Assembly: GCA_023411375.1 (NCBI GenBank)
Contig: JAEYOW010000023.1
Location: 62,001 to 126,000 of the forward strand
Direction of reading: 5' to 3'
DNA length: 64,000 nucleotides
Origin: Bacillota bacterium
Lineage (GTDB): Bacteria > Bacillota > Clostridia > Christensenellales > Aristaeellaceae
Positions 17,613-26,408 of the stretch are shown piece by piece. Below the pieces are notes generated by a model. The model was given only the letters and a program-made list of their open reading frames with translations. It did not search any database and was not told where the DNA came from. The position numbers and the translations under genes were made by a program. Numbering within the stretch: the stretch's first letter is position 1; the number at the start of each line of letters is the position of its first letter.

Positions 17613-18659
17613 TCATTCGCCGCGCAGCTCACGGATGATCCGGTTCATGCTCAGAAAGCCCGCGGCGGGCACATAGTCCGGGATGGAGTTGCCGGAGCCG
17701 AACGCGAAGCCGCCGTGGCCCGCGCACTGCCTGACGACATCCGCGATATAGTCGCGCATTTCATCCGCCGAAAGCCGGCACACCGCGTCGGTATCGATGC
17801 CGCCGAAATTGCCGATTCTGTCGCCGTAGCGCACGACCCATTCCGGGAACGGCGCAATCTGGTCCTCGTTGGAATGCTTGGCGTCGATCGCCGCGCCTGT
17901 GATAAGGTCGTCCATCACGTCGAAGATACAGCCGCAGGAGTGCAGCAAAAACGGCTTGCCGGCGCGGTGTATCTCATCCGCGATGCGGCGGTATTGGGGG
18001 ATGATGTGGCGGCGGATCTCATCCGGCGGCAGCAGCGTGGTGGATTTAAAGCCGAGGTCGTCCCCAAAGCGGCATACGCAGTAGAGGTCGCCAAACTCCG
18101 CGAGGAACCTCTTCCAGATGCCGAGGTTGGTATCGCCTACCTTATGGAACAGCTCCGCGTACAGCTCCGGGTCGTCGGCGCGCAGGTAGCACAAATCCTC
18201 ATAACCCACCAGGTCCTGTACGCATTCGAAAATACCGTAGCCAACGCCCCCGACCGCCCTCATGCCCTGGGGCAGGGCGCGCCCAAGCGCGCGGAACATG
18301 CGCCCGTATATCTGGAAGTACGTATCGCATACGCCCTCCCAGGGATAGCGGTCAAAATCCTCCCGCGACTGGATGGCGCCCTTGACATGCTGGCCCAGCG
18401 CGCCGCTGCCGGGCATGGCGGGGCCGATCACCTCCTCGTAGGAGACGGTGTCATAGCCCATTTCCCGGTAAAATCCGCAGTATTGCCGGAAAAATTCCTC
18501 CAGGTCGTCGTCGTCCCCGTCGTAAAGCGCGGCGAAACGTCGGCCCGTGATTTCCTCCATTACGGAGGTGGAAATGATGTGCTCGTACAGCGGGATGCGC
18601 GAAACCTCCACGTTGCGCGCCGCCAGCTCCAAATTGCGGTAATCGGGTTGAAACGCCAT
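17613..18659 (-). CDS. UroD-superfamily protein 1 (methyltransferase-like)
   Basis: This 348-residue protein has the uroporphyrinogen decarboxylase/methylcobamide methyltransferase barrel. It keeps FLLHSCGCIFDVMDDL, the His-x-Cys pair that binds zinc in MtaA/CmuA-type methyltransferases, and ends in GGFAFGSGNSIPDYVP, where MtaA-type enzymes have a further Cys. It therefore looks like an atypical one-carbon or decarboxylase enzyme rather than haem-pathway HemE. GAGGTAGG precedes the ATG. Only 6 bp separate it from UroD protein 2. Substrate unknown. Confidence 0.85.
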   Translation of the reverse strand: MAFQPDYRNLELAARNVEVSRIPLYEHIISTSVMEEITGRRFAALYDGDDDDLEEFFRQYCGFYREMGYDTVSYEEVIGPAMPGSGALGQHVKGAIQSREDFDRYPWEGVCDTYFQIYGRMFRALGRALPQGMRAVGGVGYGIFECVQDLVGYEDLCYLRADDPELYAELFHKVGDTNLGIWKRFLAEFGDLYCVCRFGDDLGFKSTTLLPPDEIRRHIIPQYRRIADEIHRAGKPFLLHSCGCIFDVMDDLITGAAIDAKHSNEDQIAPFPEWVVRYGDRIGNFGGIDTDAVCRLSADEMRDYIADVVRQCAGHGGFAFGSGNSIPDYVPAAGFLSMNRIIRELRGE

Positions 18660-18665
18660 AGCAGC

Positions 18666-19676
18666 CTACCTCCACGCCTTCAGGAACGCTTCCACATTTT
18701 CGAGCGGAACGTCGCGGTTGATCTCGCTTTGGCCGATCAGGCCGCCGCCGCCGGTACAGAGCAGGGCCTTCATCTGGCGCGCTGCGTTCCTTACGTCCTC
18801 GGGCGTGCCGTGAGGCAGGATGGTCTGACGGCTGATCTCTCCCCAAAAGGTAATTTTACCGGCAAACTCCCGGGCCACCTTTTCCACGCCCATGCACCAG
18901 AGCTGGCTGTTGAGCGCGTCTACCCCCAGGTCGATAAACTCCGGGTACAGGTCGAAAATATAGCCGTCGCTGTGGAAGAATACCTTTTTGCCCGCCTGCT
19001 TGACGCGGTCGATCAGCTCGCGGTACATGGGCTTGAAAATGCGCTTCCAAAGCTCCGGGGAGATCAGCAGGCTGATCTGCGTGCCCCAGTCGTCGCCAAA
19101 GGCCACGGCGTCTATGTCCATCTCCAGCCAGGCGTCCACATAAGCGCGCATGAAGTCCATTACCAGCGCCATCATGCGGTACATATCCGGCTCGTCAAGC
19201 GCCAGGTCGCAATACAGTTCCTCCGTGCCGCGCAGGTACTGGAACCGCTCGAACAGGCTGATCCATCCGCCGATTACAAACTTGCCGCGAAGCCGTGCCT
19301 TTGCCAGCCGCATGGCCAGCGCGGTTTTTTCGCGCTGCCACTCGGCCAAAAACCGTTCTGTGGGCGCTTGGTAGCCCTCCAGCGCCGCATAATCGGCGAA
19401 TACCGGCTTTTTTACCTCGCCGATCACGCCCGGCTGAATGTTGTTCCACTCGCTGCCCCAAGGGTCGGTAAACCTGCCGGGCTGATAATATTCCGGGGTA
19501 AAGCCATGGTCGAACGGCCCGGCCAGCGATGCGAAATCCGTTTCGTTTTCCTCCAGGAGCCTGTCCAGCGCTTCTCCGTGCTGCATTCGCGCCGCGGGCA
19601 GAATCCACAGGTCTACCGGAATGCGGTCGGCCCCCTGAAAAGAAAGCGTGTTTAACACGCGTTCCCGTCCCGTCAT
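18666..19676 (-). CDS. UroD-superfamily protein 2
   Basis: The 336-residue homologue begins MTGRERVLNTLSFQGADRIPVDLW, the typical N-terminus of catabolic UroD-like proteins. The position of the zinc His-x-Cys reads VFFHSDGYIFDLYPE, so the Cys is Asp. A late ALLCTGGGGLIGQSEINRD replaces the usual distal loop. The start at 19676 follows GAAGGAG; a longer frame from 19751 is not supported. It is second in the operon. Loss of Cys argues against MtaA-like chemistry. Confidence 0.85.
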   Translation of the reverse strand: MTGRERVLNTLSFQGADRIPVDLWILPAARMQHGEALDRLLEENETDFASLAGPFDHGFTPEYYQPGRFTDPWGSEWNNIQPGVIGEVKKPVFADYAALEGYQAPTERFLAEWQREKTALAMRLAKARLRGKFVIGGWISLFERFQYLRGTEELYCDLALDEPDMYRMMALVMDFMRAYVDAWLEMDIDAVAFGDDWGTQISLLISPELWKRIFKPMYRELIDRVKQAGKKVFFHSDGYIFDLYPEFIDLGVDALNSQLWCMGVEKVAREFAGKITFWGEISRQTILPHGTPEDVRNAARQMKALLCTGGGGLIGQSEINRDVPLENVEAFLKAWR

Positions 19677-19716
19677 ACGAGCAATCTCCTTCTTCCTTTT
19701 CCAAGTGGGCTTTGCC

Positions 19717-20697
19717 TCAGCGGTATACGCCCTCGGCCTTCCAAACGCCATGCATCAGCTCGTAACGGCTGAGATCCAGCCCCGTATAGGCGCAGTTGGA
19801 GGTGGAGAATATGTAGCCGTAGCCGGGCATGCCCTCGCGAAGCGCGCGCCGCGTATCCGCGATCAGTTCTTCCTCCGTACCCGTTTGCATCAGGCCGCAG
19901 TTAACGTTGCCAATCAGACACACCCTGTCGCCATAAAGCCGCTTGGCCTCCGAAAGGCTCACGCCGCCCTGCGGGTCCAGCGAATGCACGGCGTCGGGCT
20001 TACAATCCACAATCATGTCCAGAATCGGCATCACGTTGCCGTCCGTATGCTTGATGGAGTAATAGCCGCGCTCTTTATAATAGGCCATAATATCGCGCAG
20101 ATAGGGCTGAACAAATTCCGCGAACATCTCCCGCGTATAAAATGGATTGACGTTGAAGCAATAATCTGAGCACAGCGCCCAGCCGTCCAGGAGGCCCGGG
20201 TGCTTTGCCATCTCGTCGCACAGCCCCATGGCAAAGTCCATGTGGCGCTTTGTACCTTCGTGTACGGTTTCGGGCTCATCATAAAGCTGCGCGGAAAACT
20301 CCATCATCGTGTCGCCCGTCGGGATGGGGTAGGTGGGGTCGCCGTGAATCATCAGGAAATACCGGTCGCCCGAAAGGTCGCGAATGGTTTCCAGAATTTC
20401 ACGCGTGGACGCGATATCGTCCGGCAGCTCGCCGATGGGGCTGGGATTTGGATGGACGAAAATGGCGCTATGGTCGTATTTCTCCGCGACCTCTATGTAG
20501 CTTAGCGCCATATCCTTCAGGTGCAGCTTGCGCTCGGCCCTGCTCATCTGGTACCATTGCGCGTAGTTGCGGTGGCATGGATGAATCCGTCCGACCGCCT
20601 CCATGGTCAGGAAGAAAACAAGTTCAAAGTGGGGAACCTGTCCGACGATTTTTTCACGCCTGAGCGCCTGGATAAACGTATCCCTTGGTTTCGTCAT
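19717..20697 (-). CDS. UroD-superfamily protein 3
   Basis: The 326-residue first gene of the operon belongs to the same superfamily but is divergent. The metal-site position is SIKHTDGNVMPILDMIVDC, again with Asp instead of Cys, and the distal loop is YIFSTSNCAYTGLDLSRYELM. AGGTGAAA precedes the ATG at 20697. The gap of 40 bp to UroD protein 2 suggests one transcript. Three different UroD-like proteins in one operon may form a hetero-complex or act in sequence; neither can be told from sequence. Confidence 0.83.
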   Translation of the reverse strand: MTKPRDTFIQALRREKIVGQVPHFELVFFLTMEAVGRIHPCHRNYAQWYQMSRAERKLHLKDMALSYIEVAEKYDHSAIFVHPNPSPIGELPDDIASTREILETIRDLSGDRYFLMIHGDPTYPIPTGDTMMEFSAQLYDEPETVHEGTKRHMDFAMGLCDEMAKHPGLLDGWALCSDYCFNVNPFYTREMFAEFVQPYLRDIMAYYKERGYYSIKHTDGNVMPILDMIVDCKPDAVHSLDPQGGVSLSEAKRLYGDRVCLIGNVNCGLMQTGTEEELIADTRRALREGMPGYGYIFSTSNCAYTGLDLSRYELMHGVWKAEGVYR

Positions 20698-20776
20698 ACA
20701 ATTTCACCTGCTTATTCTGTTTGTCGTATGCGTCGTGCGGTTCTTTCAAGCTTGTGGCCTTATTATAGCGCGCCTG

Positions 20777-20805
20777 TTGACAATTTGCATTCAATCCTGT
20801 ATATA
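20777..20805 (+). promoter_or_regulatory. sigma-A-type promoter of the AraC-family gene
   Basis: A perfect TTGACA (20777-20782), a 17-bp spacer and TATATA (20800-20805) precede the ATG by 38 bp. A TATAAT on the minus strand at 20762-20767 could serve the divergent UroD operon, but no convincing -35 is seen for it. Confidence 0.65.
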
Positions 20806-20843
20806 GTACAATATCGAAGGTCGTGGGCGGCGGAGGATATGGT

Positions 20844-21725
20844 ATGGATGCGATCAACTGGGTGGATTTGCCTGTTCATGCGGACGGCCGTATTGTTTTA
20901 ACGCGTGCGGAACTCGGCATTCCCGGCCTGCGCATGTTTGGAAAGCATCATACGCAAAGGGCTATTCCGGCGCTTCAGCCGCATTATCATGAAAACTGCT
21001 TCGAGCTGACGTACATTTCAAAAGGCAGTCTGCATTTTTCGGTGGACAAACGGGGCTACCATATCTCGGGCGGCGATTTGTTCATCGCCAATCCCAACGA
21101 GGTGCACGATACGGACGCCTATCCGATGTCGCTGCATTCTATGTACTGGTTCCAGCTTGACGTTAGCGACCCGGACAATTTTCTATACCTGGAAAAGAAG
21201 GCTGCCCTGCGGCTGATCTCCCAGCTCGACGGGCTTCCCATGCGCGTAATCAAGCTGGAGGAGGAGGCCGCGCATGCCATGCTTACGCGGGTTTTTGTTG
21301 ATTTTTCGAGTCAATCCCAGCGGCAAAGGGATATGGGCGCGACGCTTTTAACCTATTTCCTTCACTTTGTGATTCAAAGCGCGGACAGGCTGCGGTTTTC
21401 CCTGGAGCCGGATATCGGACGCGCGGCCGGCTATGTGCTGGACCATCTGGATGAAGAGCTGAGCATGGAACAGCTTGCAAAGGTGGCGAACCTGTCCGTA
21501 TCGCGGTTTAAGCAGAAGTTCAAAAGCCAGATGGGTCTGCCGCCGCGCGAATACGTGAATGCCGAGCGCATGCGCGCGGCGGAGGTGCTGCTGCAGGAGG
21601 GCCTGACGGTGATGGAGGCGGCCATGGAGCTGGGCTTTTCCAGCAGCAATTATTTTGCGGTGGTCTTTCGCAGGCACATGGGCTGCTCGCCGCGGGAGTA
21701 TTTGCAGCGGATCAGGAATGGCTGA
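20844..21725 (+). CDS. AraC-family transcriptional regulator
   Basis: This 293-residue regulator has an N-terminal cupin sensor (HYHENCFELTYISKGSLHF, then GDLFIANPNEVH) and two C-terminal helix-turn-helix units. These are MEQLAKVANLSVSRFKQKFK and VMEAAMELGFSSSNYFAVVF, followed by the usual GCSPREYLQ. ATG at 20844 lies seven bases after CGGAGG; a GTG at 20823 overlaps that site. It is divergent from the UroD/ABC operon and is the obvious candidate for its control, probably activating it in response to a sugar-like ligand. Confidence 0.9.
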   Translation: MDAINWVDLPVHADGRIVLTRAELGIPGLRMFGKHHTQRAIPALQPHYHENCFELTYISKGSLHFSVDKRGYHISGGDLFIANPNEVHDTDAYPMSLHSMYWFQLDVSDPDNFLYLEKKAALRLISQLDGLPMRVIKLEEEAAHAMLTRVFVDFSSQSQRQRDMGATLLTYFLHFVIQSADRLRFSLEPDIGRAAGYVLDHLDEELSMEQLAKVANLSVSRFKQKFKSQMGLPPREYVNAERMRAAEVLLQEGLTVMEAAMELGFSSSNYFAVVFRRHMGCSPREYLQRIRNG

Positions 21726-21800
21726 CGCGCTGGAAACGAATGAAAGTGAATGGATGACGCTCCCGGAATTCATACGGGATTCGCGTAAAGGAAAAATACC

Positions 21801-21843
21801 CGAAGCGTTTTACAGCCGGATTGCCGGGCTGTAAAACGCTTCG
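21801..21843. terminator. 17-bp inverted repeat after the AraC gene
   Basis: 21801-21817 and 21827-21843 form a perfect 17-bp stem with a 9-base loop. There is no T-run on the plus side, whereas on the minus strand the stem is followed by TATTTTTCC. It is probably a terminator for the AraC transcript acting in both directions. Confidence 0.6.
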
Positions 21844-21870
21844 CCCTCCAAACCACCGGTAAAGAAATTT

Positions 21871-21909
21871 TGAAACGCATTGGCATTTGCGCAAATGCGT
21901 TTCGTCTAA
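21871..21909 (+). promoter_or_regulatory. Palindromic control region before the first ECF sigma gene
   Basis: TGAAAC (21871-21876), a perfect 16-bp palindrome (21883-21898) nested in GAAACGCAT/ATGCGTTTC repeats, and CGTCTAAT (21903-21910) lie just before the ribosome-binding site. TGAAAC and CGTCTA resemble ECF -35 and -10 elements, but the 26-bp gap is too long for a normal pair. The palindrome may be an operator. Confidence 0.4.
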
Positions 21910-21932
21910 TCAGTGTAAGGAGGTGAGCGAAG

Positions 21933-22463
21933 ATGAACATCGCTTCGGTACCAAGCGAGGTTCGCGAGCAAAAGCTGGAAGAATGGCTCACAGCATACGG
22001 CGATTCTGTGCTGCGCACGTGCTTTGTTTATCTGGCGGACCGCGCGCTGGCGGAGGACGCTTTACAGGATACGTTTGTTAAGGTTTGGCGCGGTATGGAC
22101 GGTTTTGAGGGACGAAACGCCAGCACGGTAAAAACGTGGATTATGAGGATCGCCATTAATACCTGTAAAGATTACAGGCGCTCCGCCTGGTTTCGGCATA
22201 CGGATATGAGCAAATCTGTTGAAGCGCTTCCACAGGTATGCCATGGCATGACGGAGGAATCCCGCGCCCTCTTTCTGGAGGTAATGCGCCTTCCGGCGAA
22301 ATACAAGCAGGTCATCCTGCTTTACTATTTTCATGACATGACCATGGCGGAGGCTGCCGAGGCCCTTGGCTTAAGCCGATCGGCCGTGCAACACCGGCTG
22401 CAAAAGGCGTATGCGCTGCTTCGTTTTCAGCCAGAGGGGAGTGAATTGGATGAAGTGCAATAA
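21933..22463 (+). CDS. ECF-type RNA polymerase sigma factor 1
   Basis: This 176-residue group IV sigma factor has region 2 with ADRALAEDALQDTFVKVWRG and region 4 with LPAKYKQVILLYYFHDMTMAEAAEALGLSRSAVQHRLQKA (in two parts). AAGGAGGTGAGCG precedes the ATG. Its last 14 bp overlap the start of the downstream membrane protein, which is presumably its anti-sigma factor. The target regulon is unknown, and self-regulation is likely by analogy. Confidence 0.9.
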   Translation: MNIASVPSEVREQKLEEWLTAYGDSVLRTCFVYLADRALAEDALQDTFVKVWRGMDGFEGRNASTVKTWIMRIAINTCKDYRRSAWFRHTDMSKSVEALPQVCHGMTEESRALFLEVMRLPAKYKQVILLYYFHDMTMAEAAEALGLSRSAVQHRLQKAYALLRFQPEGSELDEVQ

Positions 22464-23610
22464 CGTGATTAGGGACAGCCTCAACGAGAATCTCTCCGGG
22501 CTGTATATATCGCGGCAGCGGCATGCGGAACTGATGAATGACATTGTTGGAGGGAAAAAAGTGAAAAAAAAGCTCTCGCTTGGACTGGTACTGGCGTTGG
22601 CGCTTATTTTGGCGGCAACGGTCGCGTTGGCTGTCACGTGTTGGAAAAACATTGCAAACGACGTGGCCTCGATGGAATCCGAGCACGGATTTTATGAAAC
22701 CTGGGCAACGGAGGATAAGGTGGCACTCATCCGTCTGTTGTCGGAGTCGGCGGTGCTGCCGCCGGATGACGCTGTCAACCGGGTTCTTAATGGGGAACTG
22801 CCCGAGGTTGAACGCGGCGCGCTTGCCGATAAGGTGATGACGGAGTGGACGAGCGGTTCCATCGATACCGTCACGCTTGAGTCCGTGCTTGAAAAGCTGC
22901 ATGGCACGATGGACACATGGACGATGGAGGAGAAGGTATGGTATAACCAAATGCTTGCCGATAACGGCCTGCTGACACGAGAGGCTACGTCCTATGCTTT
23001 GCCGCGGGAGGGCGACGCATCGCAGGAGGAGGCTGTTTGGGCAGCCATGGAGACGTTCCATGCCGCGTTCGGCGTTTCAATGGAGACGCTTGGCCATGGC
23101 CGGGTAGAAGCGACGTTTGAATGCATGGATGCCGACGTATCCGACGATTACTATGTCGATTATAAAAAGGGCGATTTTATCTGGTCCGTCATTGTGCATG
23201 CGGAGCCGCGCGGGGAGGACGACCCGCCTTACGGTCTGTACCATGCCGACCTGACCAATACGGGTAGTGTTATCGCCTATACCGCCGTGGGCGTGAGCGA
23301 ACATTCCCAGCCCATTCGCTATCTTGTTCCCAGGCAGGATGACATGACGCGGGACGCCGCTGTTAACAAGGCCCAAAAGGCACTGCGGGATACCTATGCC
23401 CTCACGGAAGACGATCTGACCCGGTATGCCGTAGACGCGTATTTCTGGCGTTTCGACCGTATGCCGGAGGAAGGAAGCGCCTATGCCTGGAACGACCGCC
23501 TCTGGACAGTTCTCTTTGGCGGCGGGGATGAACCCGCATACCGGGTGGATATCAGGGATGAGGGGCAGATCGTTGCTGTTCAGCGGTTCCAGGCGGAGAC
23601 GGGCATGTAA
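22450..23610 (+). CDS. Putative anti-sigma factor with one membrane helix
   Basis: This is a 386-residue single-pass protein. A cytoplasmic segment of about 40 residues ending GGKKVKKK leads to one helix (about 42-60), then a long external domain. The external part holds two related segments: YETWATEDKVALIRLLSES with VLPPDDAVNRVL, and MDTWTMEEKVWYNQMLADN with LLTREATSY. It ends in a PepSY-like domain starting MTRDAAVNKAQKALRDTY. The ATG at 22450 lies inside the sigma gene after GGGGAG, indicating coupling. The anti-sigma role is inferred from topology and position. Confidence 0.7.
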   Translation: MKCNNVIRDSLNENLSGLYISRQRHAELMNDIVGGKKVKKKLSLGLVLALALILAATVALAVTCWKNIANDVASMESEHGFYETWATEDKVALIRLLSESAVLPPDDAVNRVLNGELPEVERGALADKVMTEWTSGSIDTVTLESVLEKLHGTMDTWTMEEKVWYNQMLADNGLLTREATSYALPREGDASQEEAVWAAMETFHAAFGVSMETLGHGRVEATFECMDADVSDDYYVDYKKGDFIWSVIVHAEPRGEDDPPYGLYHADLTNTGSVIAYTAVGVSEHSQPIRYLVPRQDDMTRDAAVNKAQKALRDTYALTEDDLTRYAVDAYFWRFDRMPEEGSAYAWNDRLWTVLFGGGDEPAYRVDIRDEGQIVAVQRFQAETGM

Positions 23611-23663
23611 GAAGCCGTCGTCCATGTTGATGCGGCTGTGCGAAGCGGCGGCCGTAAAAAACA

Positions 23664-23692
23664 ATCCCGGGCGGCCGCCCGGGATCGTTTTT
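23664..23692 (+). terminator. Intrinsic terminator after the first ECF module
   Basis: A perfect 22-bp palindrome (23664-23685) is flanked by an A-run before and CGTTTTT after, so it can terminate in both directions. Confidence 0.85.
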
Positions 23693-23795
23693 CTATCATG
23701 CTCTATAAAAAACAAATTTTTTTGACCAACTGGGCTTTTGCCGCGTCATATAGTTGTCATTGCAATGATCCAAACCAAGGAAAGCAGGAACGACC

Positions 23796-24278
23796 ATGGA
23801 CGAAAAAACGTTTGAGGAGCGCATCCTTCTGCTGGAACCAAAGCTGTACCGAACCGCCTACGCCATTCTCTGGAACGACGCGGACGTGGCCGACGCAATG
23901 CAGGAGTGCATTCTCAAGGCATGGCAAAAGCTCGGCTTTCTCAAGGATGAGGAGCGCTTTGAGGCATGGACGGCGCGCATTTTGATCAATGCATGCCGCG
24001 ACCTTCAGCGCCGCAATAAGCACAACCCCCTACCTTTGGAGAGAGACATCGGCATAGAAGCGGTCCCGCAGGAAGATGCCGCCGATCCCGGTTTGAGAGA
24101 GGCGCTCCATGCGTTGCCGCCCAAGTACCGGCTGCCGCTCTTGCTGCATCACATGGACGGCTATACTCTTGCGGAAATCGCGCCGATGCTGCGTGTGCCC
24201 GTCAGCACGCTCAAGGGACGGCTTTATGAGGCCCGTAAGCAGCTCAAAACACTCTTGGAGAAGGAGGCGGTCCGATGA
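23796..24278 (+). CDS. ECF-type RNA polymerase sigma factor 2
   Basis: The 160-residue protein has region 2 ILWNDADVADAMQECILKAW and region 4 LPPKYRLPLLLHHMDGYTLA followed by EIAPMLRVPVSTLKGRL. It overlaps the next gene by ATGA. The upstream region has TTGACC at 23722 and CGTCATA at 23744-23750, the latter similar to elements before the other two sigma genes. It most likely directs RNA polymerase to its own operon and envelope-stress genes. Confidence 0.9.
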   Translation: MDEKTFEERILLLEPKLYRTAYAILWNDADVADAMQECILKAWQKLGFLKDEERFEAWTARILINACRDLQRRNKHNPLPLERDIGIEAVPQEDAADPGLREALHALPPKYRLPLLLHHMDGYTLAEIAPMLRVPVSTLKGRLYEARKQLKTLLEKEAVR

Positions 24279-25531
24279 ACGGCATTCGTTTTGAAAACGC
24301 GTTCGAGCCTGTACCGCCTATTGTGCATACCCGCATACAGCAAACCTTGAAGGAGGTCAAAACAGTGAAACAGGCAAAACCCATCACCGCGTTTGTATTG
24401 GCGGCGGTCATTCTGATGGCGCTGGCAGGCGCGGCGTATGCCGCCGTACAAAGCGGCGTGCTGGATTTCGTGTTCCATAGCGGCGCTCGCTCGCAGGAGC
24501 AGCTGGATTTGGTACAATCCTTGGGAATCATCCATAAAGCGGATGGCATCACCACCACCGTGACGGACGCGATGATGAATGGGCGAAAGCTGAGCGTCGC
24601 GTTCGCTTTTGAAACGGAGAAGCCGTTCTATATCATCACGGATTCGATCACCGTGAACGGCGTGGAGATAACCGTCAACGATTCCAACATGGTCAACATG
24701 TGGTACGGCAACGAATACGCCATGGAGCACGCCGGCAGGACGCGCGGCTTCAGCGGCACGCTGGACGGGGAAGCTGTGGGCGTGACGCGGGAAGCCCTCG
24801 ACACAGCTCTCAAACGCTTGGCGGAGGACGGCGTTGCCGATGTGCGGGTGCATCTCACGTTTCTTGTGCCTGAGCAAAAGCTTCGGCCCATCGAGGGCGC
24901 GTATGACGAAGACAGCCGCGGGGCGTGGCGGGACATCGACGCCTGTGTCGCGGCGGGCGATACGCCCGTTGACAAGGAAAGCGGCTATGTCTGGGTGGAT
25001 AGCGCCTGGCTGGGCGACGATTTCTTTGAATGGATTCCCGCCGCGCAAGTCCCTGTAGGCGACGCGCGGGCGCATATCGAGCATTCCAATATGCGGGCGC
25101 TGGACTCCTTTGAGCTGGCTTTTACGCTGGACGCCGGCGCGGACGGGAAAACCGACCGTACGCCTAAGGAGGGCGCCAATGACGGACGAACGCGTATTGC
25201 GTTTAACGAAATCAGCTTTACGCCGCTTTGCAGCACGTTTGACTTCACCATTGCGCCAGATTGGATGACGATGGAGGAAATCGAGAGTACGTTCCGCTAT
25301 TTTGCCTTCTATGGCATCGATGAGAACCAAAACAGAACCTTGCTTGATTTTCAGGATATGTTCTACGAAGGGGGCTGCGGGCCGGAGGAACAACCGGACG
25401 GCTCGCTGGCGCTGCATGTGCGCTACCAAATGCCGGCGCTGACGGAACTGCCGCCCGTGATTGCGATTGTGCCCTATAACGGGGATTCAAGCGCCGAAGA
25501 ACCACTGTGGGCGTATGCCATCTACGTGTAA
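24275..25531 (+). CDS. DUF4179-type anti-sigma protein
   Basis: This 418-residue single-pass protein is coupled to ECF sigma 2. An N-terminal cytoplasmic part of about 35 residues is followed by a helix near 36-56 (AFVLAAVILMALAGAAYA) and SGVLDFVF, the junction typical of DUF4179 proteins. The large extracellular domain is rich in beta strands, with repeated Asn/Asp/Gly turns. Proteins of this kind pair with ECF sigma factors in clostridia and are thought to hold them inactive at the membrane. The sensed signal is unknown. A paralogue follows at 28616. Confidence 0.8.
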   Translation: MNGIRFENAFEPVPPIVHTRIQQTLKEVKTVKQAKPITAFVLAAVILMALAGAAYAAVQSGVLDFVFHSGARSQEQLDLVQSLGIIHKADGITTTVTDAMMNGRKLSVAFAFETEKPFYIITDSITVNGVEITVNDSNMVNMWYGNEYAMEHAGRTRGFSGTLDGEAVGVTREALDTALKRLAEDGVADVRVHLTFLVPEQKLRPIEGAYDEDSRGAWRDIDACVAAGDTPVDKESGYVWVDSAWLGDDFFEWIPAAQVPVGDARAHIEHSNMRALDSFELAFTLDAGADGKTDRTPKEGANDGRTRIAFNEISFTPLCSTFDFTIAPDWMTMEEIESTFRYFAFYGIDENQNRTLLDFQDMFYEGGCGPEEQPDGSLALHVRYQMPALTELPPVIAIVPYNGDSSAEEPLWAYAIYV

Positions 25532-25543
25532 AAGACACAAAGA

Positions 25544-25588
25544 GTCCGTACCGCGCCGGAATTCTCATCTTTCCGGCACAGCACGGAC
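25544..25588 (+). terminator. Hairpin after the second ECF module
   Basis: GTCCGT (25544-25549) pairs with ACGGAC (25583-25588), and inner GCCGGA with TCCGGC. A second GC-rich stem-loop (about 25619-25650) follows before the convergent ABC operon. No long T-run is present. Confidence 0.5.
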
Positions 25589-25652
25589 ATCGCCACTTGA
25601 GCTTTATAAGCCGGGGAGCGGGGGATGGTGGGGCATAGCCCCCAACCCCGCC

Positions 25653-26396
25653 CTACACCCCGCCGATAAATTTTCTCGTCCGTGGATTATCGGAATGAAA
25701 CAACCTTTCCGGCGCGCCCTCTTCCACGATCTGTCCGCCCTCCATAAACACCACGCGGTCGGCCACGTCGCGGGCAAAGCTCATTTCGTGCGTGACGACC
25801 ATCATGGTCATGCGCTCTCTGGCGAGATTGCGCATCACGGAAAGAACCTCCTGCGTAAGCTCGGGATCAAGCGCGCTGGTGGGCTCGTCAAAGCAAAGAA
25901 TTTCCGGCTCCATGCACAGCGCGCGGGCGATGGCCACGCGCTGCGCCTGGCCGCCGGAGAGCTGATAGGGGTACTGGGCTTCCTTGCCGGACAGGCCGAC
26001 CTTGGCAAGCAGCGCGCGCGCCTTTTCAACCGCCTGCGCCTTTGAAAGCCGTTTGACCCGCATGGGCGCGTCAATCAGATTTTGTAGCACGCTCATGTGC
26101 GGGAACAGGTTGAACGACTGAAACACCATGCCCATGCGCAGCGTAATGGAACGCAGCGTTTTTTCGTCCGAATAGCTAAGCGCGCCGTTTTGAGTGAGGC
26201 AAAGCGGGATATCGTCCAGCGTGATGGAGCCGCTGTCCACCCGTTCCAACTGGTTTAAGCAGCGCAGCAAGGTACTCTTGCCCGAGCCGCTGGGGCCGAT
26301 CAGCGCGACGACCTCGCCTTTGTGAACCGTCATGGAAATACCCTTTAATACGCCCAGCCCGTCAAACCCCTTGTGAATATCTGTTGCAATAAGCAT
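25653..26396 (-). CDS. Polar amino acid ABC transporter, ATP-binding protein
   Basis: This 247-residue GlnQ/HisP-like ATPase has Walker A IGPSGSGKSTLLRCLNQLE, signature LSGGQAQRVAIARAL, Walker B EILCFDEPTSALDPE and the switch His in VVTHEMSFARDVADRVVFM. AAGGAGG precedes the ATG. It is the last gene of a three-gene operon (binding protein, permease, ATPase). A single permease gene implies a homodimeric membrane component. Confidence 0.95.
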   Translation of the reverse strand: MLIATDIHKGFDGLGVLKGISMTVHKGEVVALIGPSGSGKSTLLRCLNQLERVDSGSITLDDIPLCLTQNGALSYSDEKTLRSITLRMGMVFQSFNLFPHMSVLQNLIDAPMRVKRLSKAQAVEKARALLAKVGLSGKEAQYPYQLSGGQAQRVAIARALCMEPEILCFDEPTSALDPELTQEVLSVMRNLARERMTMMVVTHEMSFARDVADRVVFMEGGQIVEEGAPERLFHSDNPRTRKFIGGV

Positions 26397-26408
26397 TTGC
26401 GGGCCTCC

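Noticed and set aside
17574..19655. 693-residue ORF on the plus strand across two UroD genes
   Set aside because: High-GC antisense frame rich in His, Arg and Val without domain motifs; the minus strand encodes clear UroD-family proteins.
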